Shown here: positions 8,949-17,757 of the stretch, one piece after another
How the letters are laid out: each line of letters starts with the position of its first letter
Numbering within the stretch: the first letter of the stretch is position 1
Assembly: GCF_000286355.1 (NCBI RefSeq)
Contig: NZ_AJXN01000031.1
Coordinates: forward strand, 1 to 36,034
Direction of reading: 5' to 3'
DNA from: Kocuria atrinae C3-8
GTDB lineage: Bacteria > Actinomycetota > Actinomycetes > Actinomycetales > Micrococcaceae
Length of the DNA stretch: 36,034 nt
Position numbers and translations under genes: made by a program
Notes under the pieces: model-generated
Databases searched by the model: none
The model's input: only the letters and a program-made list of their open reading frames with translations
What the model was told of the DNA's origin: nothing

Positions 8949-10817
8949 CTAGTTGCGGTCCTCCATCTTCGGATCGAGCACGTCGATGATCCGGTTCAAA
9001 TCCTCCACGGAGGCGAATTCGATGGTCATCTTGCCCTTGCGAGCACCCAGTTGAATCTTCACGCTGGTGTCGAGACGATCCGAAAAGGCATCAGCAATGT
9101 AGTTGAGCCGATCATCGTGACGATGGGTAGGAGTCTTGCGCTTGGTGGCGTGGCGCTTCAGGCCATCCGATAGAGCCACCGTCTCTTCCGTGGCCCGCAC
9201 GGACATTCCCTCGGCAACGATCCGCTGCGCCAGGCGCTCCATCTCCGCGGTATCAGTCAGGCCGAGTAGGGCACGAGCATGACCTGAACTCAGGACACCC
9301 GCAGCTACACGACGCTGAACCAACGGCGGAAGTCGAAGCAAACGTAGCGTGTTGGAAATCTGCGGCCGCGAACGCCCGATCCGCTGGGACAGCTCGTCCT
9401 GAGTGGCCCCGAATTCTTCCAAGAGCTGCTGATACGCCGCTGCTTCTTCCAGCGGATTCAGTTGGGACCGATGCAGGTTCTCAAGAAGGGCATCACGGAG
9501 CAGATCATCGTCCGATGTTTCGCGGATAATGGCAGGAATACTGTCCAGGCCTGCCTTTTGAACCGCACGCCAACGTCGTTCACCCATGACCAGCTCATAC
9601 TTGGCCCCTTCACCCTCGCGGCTGGGACGAACGACGACGGGCTGAAGTACTCCGAGTTCCTTCACCGAGAAGGCCAATTCGGCGAGCTCATCCTCATCGA
9701 AGACCTGCCGGGGCTGTTTCCGGTTCGGATGAATGTCCGTAACGGACACCTCGGCGAACTGGGCTCCTGGCACCACTGCAAGGTTCTCTATATCAGTGTC
9801 TTCGTCACTCGTGGCCGATGTTTCACGTGAAACATTGTCGCTTTCGGCCGCGGATGTAGCTGTATCAGGACCATTGGCCGTGTTCCGTGGAGATTCTTCT
9901 CGGCCTGAAGTGCCGCCTGAAACCGCATCTGCACCAGGAGAGGGAACACGGGTCGGTACGTTGACGGTTCCGTTAGTGGAATCAGCGTCGGATGGCGAAT
10001 CGCCCTCGCTGTCCTTGGGCTCTGAAGGCACCGAACGTGTAGTTTCCGAGTTCACCGGCTTGTCTACCTCAGCAGCTTTCGATGTTTCACGTGAAACAGC
10101 GGCATCTGATATCGGCTCGGAGCCAGCATTCTCACTCGAACCAGCGACCATGTTGCTATCCGTCTGGTTGCTCAGCTGAGAAGAAGCGCCCGCGACGTCA
10201 TCGACTTCTACCTTCTCCGCCGCATCCGATGGAAGGAAGAACATATCAACTGGGCGTCTCACCGTAGTGGTGCTTCGGAGCGCCTGACCCATGTCACGAC
10301 GTCCGCGCACATTGTTCTTCGCTGCCTTACCCTGCTTACTATTCGATGCCGCTGACGAGACTGACGTCAAAGTCTGCCCCTTTGAAGTCGTCGATGTTTC
10401 ACGTGAAACATCGGCTGCCCTCTTTGTGTTCGATCTCTTGTCCGTACTGGAAGAAGGCGCGCTCCTTTTGGCCGCAGGCTGCGTCTGTTTGGTGCTGGTA
10501 GTGGCAGACGATTGAGAACTAGTGGCCGTCTTCTCAGAGGACGAGGCCTTCGCCTTCGAGGCAGTCTTCGCTCTCGTACCGCTCGTTCCAGCAGACTTGG
10601 TGGCCTTCCTCTGAGTAGAGGATGCGCTGGTCTTCTTCGGTGCAGCCGCAGCTTTACCCTGCGCCGTCGACTTGGCACGAGGAGCCGTTGTCGCCGGAGT
10701 GCTCCTTGGGCTGCTCGTGTGTCCTCCCTTATCGTCAGATTCTGCGGAAGGAGTGGCAGGGCCACTAGGAATGAGGGCTCCAAGACCGCGGCCCAGGCCG
10801 CGACGTTTCTCGCTCAC
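8949..10817 (-). CDS. parB: Chromosome-partitioning protein ParB with a very long N-terminal linker
   Basis: ParB binds parS sites near the origin and spreads as a CTP-dependent clamp, with ParA moving the complex. The GTG at 10817 follows AAAGGAT. The first residues (KRRGLGRGLGALIP) are the conserved ParA-stimulating tail. Residues of about 20-350 are Ser, Thr, Ala, Lys and Glu rich with no fold signature and are probably disordered. The conserved core starts with IHPNRKQPRQVF and includes GERRWRA (nucleotide-binding region), ENLHR and a helix-turn-helix (ELSQRIGRSRPQISNTLRLL). The C-terminal dimer domain ends in MEDRN. At 622 residues it is much longer than the usual 300-450. The linker contains VSRET three times (about residues 137, 241 and 329), each encoded by a perfect parS site. 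The frame is intact throughout. Confidence 0.95.
   Translation of the reverse strand: MSEKRRGLGRGLGALIPSGPATPSAESDDKGGHTSSPRSTPATTAPRAKSTAQGKAAAAPKKTSASSTQRKATKSAGTSGTRAKTASKAKASSSEKTATSSQSSATTSTKQTQPAAKRSAPSSSTDKRSNTKRAADVSRETSTTSKGQTLTSVSSAASNSKQGKAAKNNVRGRRDMGQALRSTTTVRRPVDMFFLPSDAAEKVEVDDVAGASSQLSNQTDSNMVAGSSENAGSEPISDAAVSRETSKAAEVDKPVNSETTRSVPSEPKDSEGDSPSDADSTNGTVNVPTRVPSPGADAVSGGTSGREESPRNTANGPDTATSAAESDNVSRETSATSDEDTDIENLAVVPGAQFAEVSVTDIHPNRKQPRQVFDEDELAELAFSVKELGVLQPVVVRPSREGEGAKYELVMGERRWRAVQKAGLDSIPAIIRETSDDDLLRDALLENLHRSQLNPLEEAAAYQQLLEEFGATQDELSQRIGRSRPQISNTLRLLRLPPLVQRRVAAGVLSSGHARALLGLTDTAEMERLAQRIVAEGMSVRATEETVALSDGLKRHATKRKTPTHRHDDRLNYIADAFSDRLDTSVKIQLGARKGKMTIEFASVEDLNRIIDVLDPKMEDRN
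9819..9834. promoter_or_regulatory. parS site inside parB
   Basis: TGTTTCACGTGAAACA, a perfect 16-base palindromic parS. It is the binding and loading site for ParB. It lies within the parB linker and encodes VSRET in the parB frame. Confidence 0.95.
10083..10098. promoter_or_regulatory. parS site inside parB
   Basis: A second perfect TGTTTCACGTGAAACA within the parB linker, 264 bases from the previous one, again read as VSRET. Confidence 0.95.
10395..10410. promoter_or_regulatory. parS site inside parB
   Basis: A third perfect TGTTTCACGTGAAACA in the parB linker, 312 bases from the second and in the same codon phase (VSRET). Confidence 0.95.
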
Positions 10818-10913
10818 GGGGATCCTTTCATCGAGTATTCGACGTTCATCTTATCCGCGATGTGCTTCCCTTTGCTGTCGCACGCCCCGTGGTCAGCTGT
10901 GTTGGGGAGTCGA

Positions 10914-10929
10914 TGTTTCACGTGAAGCG
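10914..10929. promoter_or_regulatory. Degenerate parS site upstream of parB
   Basis: TGTTTCACGTGAAGCG differs from the perfect palindrome in the last four bases only. It lies about 100 bases upstream of the parB start, so ParB bound here could affect parB transcription. Confidence 0.65.
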
Positions 10930-11040
10930 GGAAGGGGTACACAGTTACCCTCCCGCTATCCGGTACAAGCGATCTACCCGCCTGTTGTATGAAGGTTCTA
11001 GCCGGTTGATGCGTGGAACCCGACGTGATCCCTCCGGTGA

Positions 11041-11056
11041 TGTTTCACGTGAAACA
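11041..11056. promoter_or_regulatory. parS site between parA and parB
   Basis: A perfect TGTTTCACGTGAAACA in the 420-base gap between parA and parB. Apart from this site, its two neighbours and the hairpin at 11142-11179, I see no gene in the gap. Confidence 0.95.
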
Positions 11057-11141
11057 TAGCCAAGTCACATGGGGAGCCCTCAGAAGCGAGCATCCAGCTA
11101 CGAAGCTACCCACGAATGACCCACCGTTGTACTGCCTACAT

Positions 11142-11179
11142 AAAAAGCGGGCCACGAACATTCAAGTTCGTGGCCGCTT
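11142..11179 (-). terminator. Intrinsic terminator after parA
   Basis: On the minus strand an arm ending GGCCACGAAC and an arm starting GTTCGTGGCC pair around a 6-base loop (TTGAAT), extended by a GCG/CGC stem with one bulged base, then TTTTTA. It lies between the parA stop and the parB start, so parB probably has its own promoter in 10818-11141. Confidence 0.75.
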
Positions 11180-11192
11180 CGGATCATTGCTA

Positions 11193-11207
11193 TGTTTCAC
11201 GTGAACA
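11193..11207. promoter_or_regulatory. parS-like site, one A short, between parA and its terminator
   Basis: TGTTTCACGTGAACA lacks one A of the AAA in the right arm. Given the many single-base losses in this window it may be a perfect site in the real genome, although the others all remove G or C. Confidence 0.75.
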
Positions 11208-11237
11208 TCGAGCAACTGTCTCACGTAACGCCCGGAA

Positions 11238-12290
11238 TTACCCCTTGGGGGAACGCGCGCCCAACTCAACGGCCGCCTCAAGATAGGAGAGAGCGCCGGT
11301 AGAGCTCGGATCGTATGTAATAACGCTCTGCTGATAACTCGGAGCCTCTGAGATCCGCACGGAACGAGGGATCATGGTGTTCATGACCTGCTCCGGGAAA
11401 TGCTGACGCACTTCGTCTGCCACCTGTGATGCCAAGTTCGTGCGGCCGTCGTACATCGTCAACAGAATGGAAGACACCGAAAGGTCAGGGTTCAAGTGCT
11501 TCTGAATCATGTTGATGTTGTTCAGCAGCTGGCTCAGACCCTCGAGTGCGTAGTACTCGCACTGAATCGGAATCAGGACCTCGGTGGCAGCAACGAATGC
11601 GTTGATGGTGAGAAGCCCCAGGCTGGGCGGGCAGTCGATGAACACGTAGTCCAGTCGCGGTTCGCCGCGCTCCTCACGCGCCTTGGCGTACTCCTTGAGT
11701 GCACGCTGCAGTCGCTGCTCACGAGCGACTACCGACACCAACTCGATCTCGGCGCCAGCCAGGTCGATGGTGGCCGGCAGCACCCAGAGGTTCTCCATCT
11801 CGGGTGATTCCTGCACCACATCCACAATGGGAGTCTCGTCGATCAAAACGTCGTAAACGCTGTCGACGTCCGTGCCGTGAGGAATGCCCAGTGCAGTAGA
11901 GGCGTTGCCCTGCGGATCGTTGTCAACCACCAGCACGTTCTGTCCCTGCTGCGCGAGGGCAACAGCCAGGTTCACCGAGGTGCTGGTCTTGCCCACACCA
12001 CCCTTCTGGTTACTGATGGTGATGTACCGGGTCTCAGCAGGGGGATCGATCTTGGTCTGCTTGAGCTTGGCCCGACGTCTGTTCTCTTCCACGAGCTTCC
12101 TCCCGAGAGCGGTATCCGCTACTGCCTCTTGCGCTGCCGTACCGTGCTGGGTGTCTGTTTCGCGTGAAACATGACGACCTCGGTCAGGAACAACCTTTTC
12201 TGTTTGTGCTACGGGATCCGGTGGAAGACCGAAGTCGTGACCGCGCGCTCGGTTATCCCGAGCTTCGGCGTTCTGCTCCACTCGTACCAC
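11238..12290 (-). CDS. parA: Chromosome-partitioning ATPase ParA (Soj)
   Basis: ParA is a deviant Walker-type ATPase that binds the nucleoid and draws ParB-parS complexes apart. The GTG at 12290 gives 350 residues, with GGAGAGG shortly upstream. The P-loop KGGVGKTST is at about residues 95-103, with the second conserved lysine, followed by VVDNDPQGNAS (A') and VFIDCPPSLGLLTINA (Walker B, switch II). The C-terminal IPRSVRISEAPSYQQSV is typical of the family. About 85 charged residues precede the ATPase core. They contain VSRET at about residues 41-45, encoded by a parS-like site, so a shorter start is possible. The upstream neighbour is rsmG, 71 bases away, and the downstream gene is parB beyond a terminator. 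Confidence 0.95.
   Translation of the reverse strand: MVRVEQNAEARDNRARGHDFGLPPDPVAQTEKVVPDRGRHVSRETDTQHGTAAQEAVADTALGRKLVEENRRRAKLKQTKIDPPAETRYITISNQKGGVGKTSTSVNLAVALAQQGQNVLVVDNDPQGNASTALGIPHGTDVDSVYDVLIDETPIVDVVQESPEMENLWVLPATIDLAGAEIELVSVVAREQRLQRALKEYAKAREERGEPRLDYVFIDCPPSLGLLTINAFVAATEVLIPIQCEYYALEGLSQLLNNINMIQKHLNPDLSVSSILLTMYDGRTNLASQVADEVRQHFPEQVMNTMIPRSVRISEAPSYQQSVITYDPSSTGALSYLEAAVELGARSPKG
12156..12171. promoter_or_regulatory. parS-like site inside parA
   Basis: TGTTTCGCGTGAAACA has one mismatch from the perfect palindrome (A to G in the left arm). It lies in the N-terminal extension of parA and encodes VSRET. Confidence 0.8.
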
Positions 12291-12361
12291 TCGTCCTCTC
12301 CGACGTTTAGAGACTGTACTGGGGTTAGCTTACCCAGCCAGATCGTTCACGCTGATCCGGA

Positions 12362-13089
<728 letters not shown>

Positions 13090-13632
13090 CTAACCCGCTG
13101 CAGAAATGACGATGTGGCGGCCGGCGCCTTCACCCTCGGACTCGGAGATCAGACCGGCCTCTGCGACTGCGTCGTGAATGATCTTGCGCTCATAGGCGGA
13201 CAGCGGATCCAGGTGCACGCTGTCGCCGGTCGACTGCACCTTGGCCACCGCGTTCTGTGCCATCTCGCGCAGTGCTTCCGCACGTTCCTCGCGGTACCCG
13301 GCCACGTCCAGCACCAGGCGGCTGCGACGCTCCGTGGCGGACAGCACGGCCAAGCGGACGAGCTCCTGCAGGGAGTCCAGCACCTCACCCTTGGGGCCCA
13401 CGAGGGCCTCGAGCTCGGCGTCCTGACCGTCCTCGGTCACCACGGACACGTACGTGCGGCCGTCGCGGACCTCAATGTCGATGTCACCGTCGATGTCGGC
13501 GGTGTCCAGCAACTCCTCGATGTAGTCGGCCGCGATCTCGCCTTCTTCCTCGAGCGGGCTGAGCTGGGCTTCCAGGACGTCGCCGGACTGTTCCTCGGCC
13601 ACGGTGTCCTGACTGTTATCGGTGTCGTTCAT
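13090..13632 (-). CDS. jag: Jag/KhpB-type RNA-binding protein with KH and R3H domains
   Basis: A 180-residue protein starting at the ATG at 13632 after a GGGAGGG site. The first 35 residues are acidic. A KH-like domain includes LVGPKGEVLDSLQEL (about residues 100-114) and ERRSRLVLDVAGYREERAE. The R3H domain follows, with the arginine and histidine of ERKIIHDAV, and the end reads GRHIVISAAG. KhpB pairs with KhpA as a small-RNA and mRNA binder in Firmicutes; its partners in Actinobacteria are less clear. It lies 13 bases after yidC in the conserved rpmH-rnpA-yidD-yidC-jag order. The open frame reaches further upstream, but the ribosome site and the homology decide for this start. Confidence 0.92.
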   Translation of the reverse strand: MNDTDNSQDTVAEEQSGDVLEAQLSPLEEEGEIAADYIEELLDTADIDGDIDIEVRDGRTYVSVVTEDGQDAELEALVGPKGEVLDSLQELVRLAVLSATERRSRLVLDVAGYREERAEALREMAQNAVAKVQSTGDSVHLDPLSAYERKIIHDAVAEAGLISESEGEGAGRHIVISAAG

Positions 13633-13645
13633 TCGATGCCCTCCC

Positions 13646-14635
13646 TCAGGACCCTTGCTTCTTGCGGGACTGCTGCTGCTTCTGACGCTTCTTGGACACG
13701 GGCTGCTTGCGCTGACCCGCTGCGGCACGCTGACGCTGCTCTTCCAGCTTCTCCTCGTGCTCTTCCTTGGTCACGCCCACCGGGGGCAGACCCTTGGCCG
13801 CACGGCGTTCGTTGAGCTCGCGCTCGGCCTGGGAACCCGGGGTGGGGTTGTTGCGGATGACCCACCACTGCTGGCCCATGGACCACAGGTTGGAGACGGT
13901 CCAGTAGATGAGCACACCCAGCGGGAAGTTGATGCCACCGATCGCGAAGACCAGGGGGAATAAGTAGAGCATCATCTGCTGCTGGCGGTACATGGGCGAC
14001 TGCTTGGCGGCATCGCTCATGTTGCGCACGGTCAGCTGCTTCTGAGTGATGAACTGCGTTGCGGACATGGCCACGATCATCACGATGGCCAGGATCACGG
14101 TGGCGGTGTGGTTACCGGCACCGGGCTGCATCAGGGTGGAGAACAGCGGCGCACCGAAAATGGTGGACGCGTTGAACTGCTCCACCAGATCCGGGGTCAG
14201 CACGTGGATCGACTCACCGTTGCCGGCGGCCTGGGGCACGGAGCGCAGCACCTGGAACAACGCGAAGAAGATGGGCATCTGCACCAGGATGGGCAAGCAC
14301 GCCGAGAACGGGTTGGACCCGTGGTTCTTGTAGAGGGCCATCTGCTCCTCGGCCATGGCCTGGCGCGAGAGCTGGTCCTTCTTACCCTTGTACTTGGCCT
14401 GCAGTTTGGCCATCTCCGGCTGCAGTTCCTGCATGCCGCGCATGGACTTGATCTGCTTCAAGAACAGGGGAATGGTGAGCGTTCGCATCACCAGGGTCAG
14501 GCCCACGATCGACAGCACCCAGGTGATACCGGAAGCCGCGTTCATGCCAATGGCAGTGAGCAATTCGTGGAAGACCCACAGCACTGCCGAAACGGCCCAG
14601 CTGAAGGGGAAGAGGATGATGTCGAAGAAATTCAT
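13646..14635 (-). CDS. yidC: Membrane protein insertase YidC
   Basis: YidC inserts and folds proteins in the cytoplasmic membrane, alone or with Sec. The ATG at 14635 (MNFFDIILFPFSW) follows AAGGAG and gives 329 residues. Five hydrophobic helices fit the Gram-positive type without the large periplasmic domain. Conserved segments include RTLTIPLFLKQIKSMRGMQ with the hydrophilic-groove arginine, then MQELQPEMAKLQAKYKGKK, and ACLPILVQMPIFFALFQVLR. The end is a basic tail rich in Gln, Lys and Arg, which may contact the ribosome. The start codon overlaps the yidD stop (4 bases), indicating translational coupling. Confidence 0.95.
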   Translation of the reverse strand: MNFFDIILFPFSWAVSAVLWVFHELLTAIGMNAASGITWVLSIVGLTLVMRTLTIPLFLKQIKSMRGMQELQPEMAKLQAKYKGKKDQLSRQAMAEEQMALYKNHGSNPFSACLPILVQMPIFFALFQVLRSVPQAAGNGESIHVLTPDLVEQFNASTIFGAPLFSTLMQPGAGNHTATVILAIVMIVAMSATQFITQKQLTVRNMSDAAKQSPMYRQQQMMLYLFPLVFAIGGINFPLGVLIYWTVSNLWSMGQQWWVIRNNPTPGSQAERELNERRAAKGLPPVGVTKEEHEEKLEEQRQRAAAGQRKQPVSKKRQKQQQSRKKQGS

Positions 14636-15069
14636 CGAACGTTGGCTCCTTGGGTCACGCCGTGGTGGTGACCTGGGCGGTCGCACGTGGTCTCACGCGC
14701 GAGGTTCGGGTGGTTGAGCAGCATGATCTTGGGCGTTTCGGACAGTGAGTGGAACTCACGCCCACCGCCTGGAACTCTATCGATTCCGCCCGCCGCCCAA
14801 GGATGACAGCGCAACAGACGCTTGACGCTGAGGCCCAGCCCGCGAGCGGCACCGTGAACGGTGACGGCTTCGAGTGCGTAGGCCGAGCAGGACGGGAAGT
14901 AACGGCAGACGTCCCCGTAGAGCGGGGACACGATGGATCGGTACAGCTTGAGCAGCGCAATGCACAGGTTCTGCGGGGCGTACTTGATGGCGCGAAGCGC
15001 GCTGTTCGCCTTGCGGTACTCGTGAGGCGCTCGGTTCAGGAGAGCGTCGGCTGCCACCCGGTCTTCCAC
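14632..15069 (-). CDS. yidD: YidD family membrane insertion efficiency factor
   Basis: A small membrane-associated protein thought to help YidC-dependent insertion. The family core is clear: LLKLYRSIVSPLYGDVCRYFPSCSAYALEAV, with the conserved cysteines, then RLLRCHPWAAGGIDRVP. I chose the GTG at 15069 because GGAGGAGG lies 7 bases upstream; a GTG at 15096 is less likely. The product is 145 residues. The last 45 residues past the core are not conserved in the family. It overlaps yidC by 4 bases and follows rnpA closely. Confidence 0.9.
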   Translation of the reverse strand: MEDRVAADALLNRAPHEYRKANSALRAIKYAPQNLCIALLKLYRSIVSPLYGDVCRYFPSCSAYALEAVTVHGAARGLGLSVKRLLRCHPWAAGGIDRVPGGGREFHSLSETPKIMLLNHPNLARETTCDRPGHHHGVTQGANVR

Positions 15070-15140
15070 GTGTGCGCCTCCTCCAATACCTTGCACATCG
15101 AACGGTACGGCATTGCGCTGAGCAATGCCGGTGTCTGTCG

Positions 15141-15485
15141 CTATCCGGCCTTCCGGGAAGCACTCGCGTACGCACCCCGGTAGTCATCGCCGAGCTCGTT
15201 CCAATCCGCACCGGCCGAGGCGGGTAGTGCCCGCACGACCACATCGTGCCCGGTAGGGCGCGATCGAACGGTATCGGCAGCAAGTTCTCGCAACCGGCGC
15301 TTGACCTTGTTACGGACCACCGCGTTGCCCACGGCCTTGGATACGACGAAACCCACGCGGGTCGACTGCTCGTGATCGCTCACGCGTACGGATACGACGA
15401 CGTTCCGGCGTCCACTACGGGCGCCGGAACGTACGGTTGCAGAAAACTGCGCCGAGGTGCGCATCCGATGCTGGACTGGCAGCAC
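15141..15485 (-). CDS. rnpA: Ribonuclease P protein component
   Basis: RnpA is the protein subunit of RNase P, which matures the 5' ends of tRNAs. The GTG at 15485 gives 114 residues. The family signature is intact: VGFVVSKAVGNAVVRNKVKRRLRE, the basic RNR-type motif that contacts the pre-tRNA leader, at about residues 44-67. The N-terminus (MLPVQHRMRTSAQF) matches the usual LP..R....F start. It lies 19 bases downstream of rpmH, the normal arrangement. Confidence 0.93.
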   Translation of the reverse strand: MLPVQHRMRTSAQFSATVRSGARSGRRNVVVSVRVSDHEQSTRVGFVVSKAVGNAVVRNKVKRRLRELAADTVRSRPTGHDVVVRALPASAGADWNELGDDYRGAYASASRKAG

Positions 15486-15504
15486 GGTGCGAGGCCTCTA
15501 CAAC

Positions 15505-15642
15505 TTAGGCCGACAGAGAAGCGCGACCCTTGCCACGGCGGGCATTCAGGATGGCGCGGCCTGCGCGGGTGCGCATACGAGCGCGGAAGCCGTGCTTACG
15601 GGCACGACGGCGGTTATTCGGCTGGAAAGTCCGCTTGGTCAT
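15505..15642 (-). CDS. rpmH: Large ribosomal subunit protein bL34
   Basis: A 45-residue, highly basic protein starting [20 protein letters not shown] at the ATG at 15642, with GGAG 7 bases upstream. It contains [11 protein letters not shown] and ends [10 protein letters not shown], full family length. It is the first gene of the minus-strand operon that leads through rnpA to the par genes, and it is divergent from dnaA across the origin. Confidence 0.97.
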   Translation of the reverse strand: MTKRTFQPNNRRRARKHGFRARMRTRAGRAILNARRGKGRASLSA

Positions 15643-16068
15643 TAGTCACTCCACAAGGTTGGGACAACGGTGCTTGAACGTGCGGTTGCACGGGATGGGC
15701 ACGCGGTAGGCATTTGGGTGCGTAGGCACGGCAGAAAGGCCCGAGCATAAACGCACAAGACTGATTTACAGTAGTCAATCGCCCGCCCCCGGTCAAATCA
15801 GGGGGTCCGCGGGGACTTCTCCACAGTTGTGAATCCACAGCCTGTGAATCTTGTGGACAAGGCTTCCAGCGGGTGTCTCGGAACGAGTTTATCCCCAGGC
15901 GCGAACTACAAGCTTGTAGTTCTCCACACCGGCCCAATGGGGCTATGAAGTGCCGCGATGCATGTTCTAGGCTGTCCGTTACGGGTTCCCCCACTCTGGT
16001 TTATCCACTGCTGTGTATAACTCTGTGGAAAACTAGCCTCGACCCGCCGCTACCGTCAGGAGAAATAC
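15643..16068. other. Origin region, left half: DnaA-box cluster between rpmH and dnaA
   Basis: This 426-base gap has no gene. DnaA-box-like 9-mers include 15817-15825 (TTCTCCACA), 15831-15839 (GAATCCACA), 15852-15860 (minus, TTGTCCACA, perfect), 15889-15897 (TTATCCCCA), 15920-15928 (TTCTCCACA), 16001-16009 (TTATCCACT), 16012-16020 (minus, TTATACACA) and 16024-16032 (minus, TTTTCCACA). The gap must also hold the divergent rpmH and dnaA promoters, so DnaA binding here probably represses dnaA as well. A ribosome site, AGGAG, lies at about 16059-16063. Confidence 0.8.
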
Positions 16069-17757
16069 ATGCACCAGGACAATCAGCCCCTGCTCCAACA
16101 GTGGGCCGAATGCGTCCGGTACATGAAGGAACACCCCAGCGTGACCGGCCGGTCCCGTGGCTTCATTTCACTGTCCGAACCCCAGGGCCTCATGGGCACC
16201 ACCCTTCTGGTGGCCGTGCCCAACGAGCGCACGCGTGAGTACTTCCAGCACCGCAGCATGGCAGCCGTCCTCGGCGAGGCTGTGGGTCGGGTTTTCGGTC
16301 CCGAGACCCTGGTCGCGTTCGTCGTGGACACCGAACTCGGTCTGACTCCGCCGGAGCATGAAGCGCCCGCGCCCGCCGCTGATCCCGCAGTGCCTTCCAT
16401 CGAGGAGCTCGAAGCCGAGCGCAATCGCAGCACACCGTCAGCACCGGCAACCCCTGGCGTGGATATTCCCCGCACCGACCACCCGAGTCCGATGCCCAGC
16501 GGCCTGACCGACACCATGGCCGCGGAATCCACCACCCGCGAGTACGAGGATCTGCCGCCTCGTCGAGACCCGGAGGCAGCACCGCCGGCCCGACCGAGCG
16601 AACCGCTCAGCACCACCAACGGCACGGATACCAGCCCCTCGGATGCGGAATGGGACAGCTCCGCGCGGTTGAACCCCAAGTACGTGTTCGATTCGTTCGT
16701 GATCGGCCAGTCCAACCGTTTTGCCCACGCCGCGGCGTTTGCCGTGGCCGAGACCCCCGCCAAGGCATATAACCCGTTGTTCATATATGGGGATTCAGGG
16801 CTGGGCAAGACCCACTTGCTGCATGCCATCGGCCATTACGCCAAGCGGCTCTATCCCAAGCTGCGCGTGCGTTACGTGAACTCCGAAGAGTTCACCAACG
16901 ACTTCATCAACTCGATCCGCGATGACGAGGGCTCCTCGTTCAAGGGCATCTACCGCAACGTGGACATGCTGCTGATCGATGACATCCAGTTCCTGGCCGG
17001 CAAGGAACACACGCAGGAAGAGTTCTTCCACACGTTCAACGCCCTGCACAATCACGAGAAGCAGATCGTGATCACCTCGGACATGCCGCCCAAGCAGCTG
17101 ACCGGTTTTGCCGAGCGCATGCGGTCTCGCTTCGAGTGGGGATTGATCACGGATGTCCAGCCTCCGGAGTTGGAAACGCGTATCGCGATCCTCCGGAAGA
17201 AGGCCATCAGCGAGGGCATGGATGCGCCCGATGACGTGATGGAGTACATCGCCTCGCACATCTCCACCAATATTCGTGAGCTCGAGGGCGCGCTGATTCG
17301 TGTCACCGCGTTCGCTTCGCTGAACAAGCAGGCGGTGGATCTGCCGCTGGCCGAGCTGGTGCTCAAGGACTTGATCACCGAGGACGGCGGCCAGGAGATC
17401 ACGGCGGCGTCCATCCTGGGTCAGACCGCAGCCTTCTTCAACATCACGTTGGACGAGCTCAAGTCCAAGTCCCGCACCCGCACGCTCGTGACCGCGCGGC
17501 AGATCGCCATGTACCTGTTGCGCGAACTCACGGACATGTCGCTGCCGAAGATCGGTCAGGAATTGGGCGGGCGCGATCACACCACCGTGATGCACGCGGA
17601 CCGCAAGATTCGCACCCTGATGGCCGAGCGACGTCAGATTTTCGATCAGGTCACCGAGCTGACCAACCGCATCAAGCAGCAGTCCCGCGAGGCTGACCCC
17701 GCTTCTTCGCATTTCTTCAGGGTCCCGGCCGGTTGGCCGGGGCCCTATTTTTTGTGA
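16069..17757 (+). CDS. dnaA: Chromosomal replication initiator DnaA (true end probably 17696)
   Basis: DnaA binds the origin boxes and opens the duplex. The ATG at 16069 follows AGGAG. Domain I covers about residues 1-95, an acidic and proline-rich linker about 95-195. The AAA+ domain has Walker [18 protein letters not shown] (about 241-257) and Walker [21 protein letters not shown] (about 302-321). Domain IV has the DNA-binding signature [15 protein letters not shown] (about 500-514). As written, the frame runs 20 residues past KQQSREA, through an obvious intrinsic terminator. If one C is missing at 17693 (GGCT should be GGCCT), the protein stops at a TGA at 17694-17696 with 542 residues and the terminator becomes noncoding. 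I favour that reading. Confidence 0.96.
   Translation: MHQDNQPLLQQWAECVRYMKEHPSVTGRSRGFISLSEPQGLMGTTLLVAVPNERTREYFQHRSMAAVLGEAVGRVFGPETLVAFVVDTELGLTPPEHEAPAPAADPAVPSIEELEAERNRSTPSAPATPGVDIPRTDHPSPMPSGLTDTMAAESTTREYEDLPPRRDPEAAPPARPSEPLSTTNGTDTSPSDAEWDSSARLNPKYVFDSFVIGQSNRFAHAAAFAVAETPAKAYNPLFIYGDSGLGKTHLLHAIGHYAKRLYPKLRVRYVNSEEFTNDFINSIRDDEGSSFKGIYRNVDMLLIDDIQFLAGKEHTQEEFFHTFNALHNHEKQIVITSDMPPKQLTGFAERMRSRFEWGLITDVQPPELETRIAILRKKAISEGMDAPDDVMEYIASHISTNIRELEGALIRVTAFASLNKQAVDLPLAELVLKDLITEDGGQEITAASILGQTAAFFNITLDELKSKSRTRTLVTARQIAMYLLRELTDMSLPKIGQELGGRDHTTVMHADRKIRTLMAERRQIFDQVTELTNRIKQQSREADPASSHFFRVPAGWPGPYFL
17720..17754 (+). terminator. Intrinsic terminator of dnaA
   Basis: GGGTCCCGGCC pairs with GGCCGGGGCCC around the loop GGTT (11 pairs, one G-T), followed by TATTTTTTG. 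It overlaps the last codons of dnaA as written, which supports an earlier true stop. Confidence 0.88.

Noticed and set aside
9819-12171. CRISPR-like repeats
   Set aside because: The recurring 16-mer is a perfect palindrome TGTTTCACGTGAAACA with uneven spacing of hundreds of bases. It is parS, and no cas gene is near.
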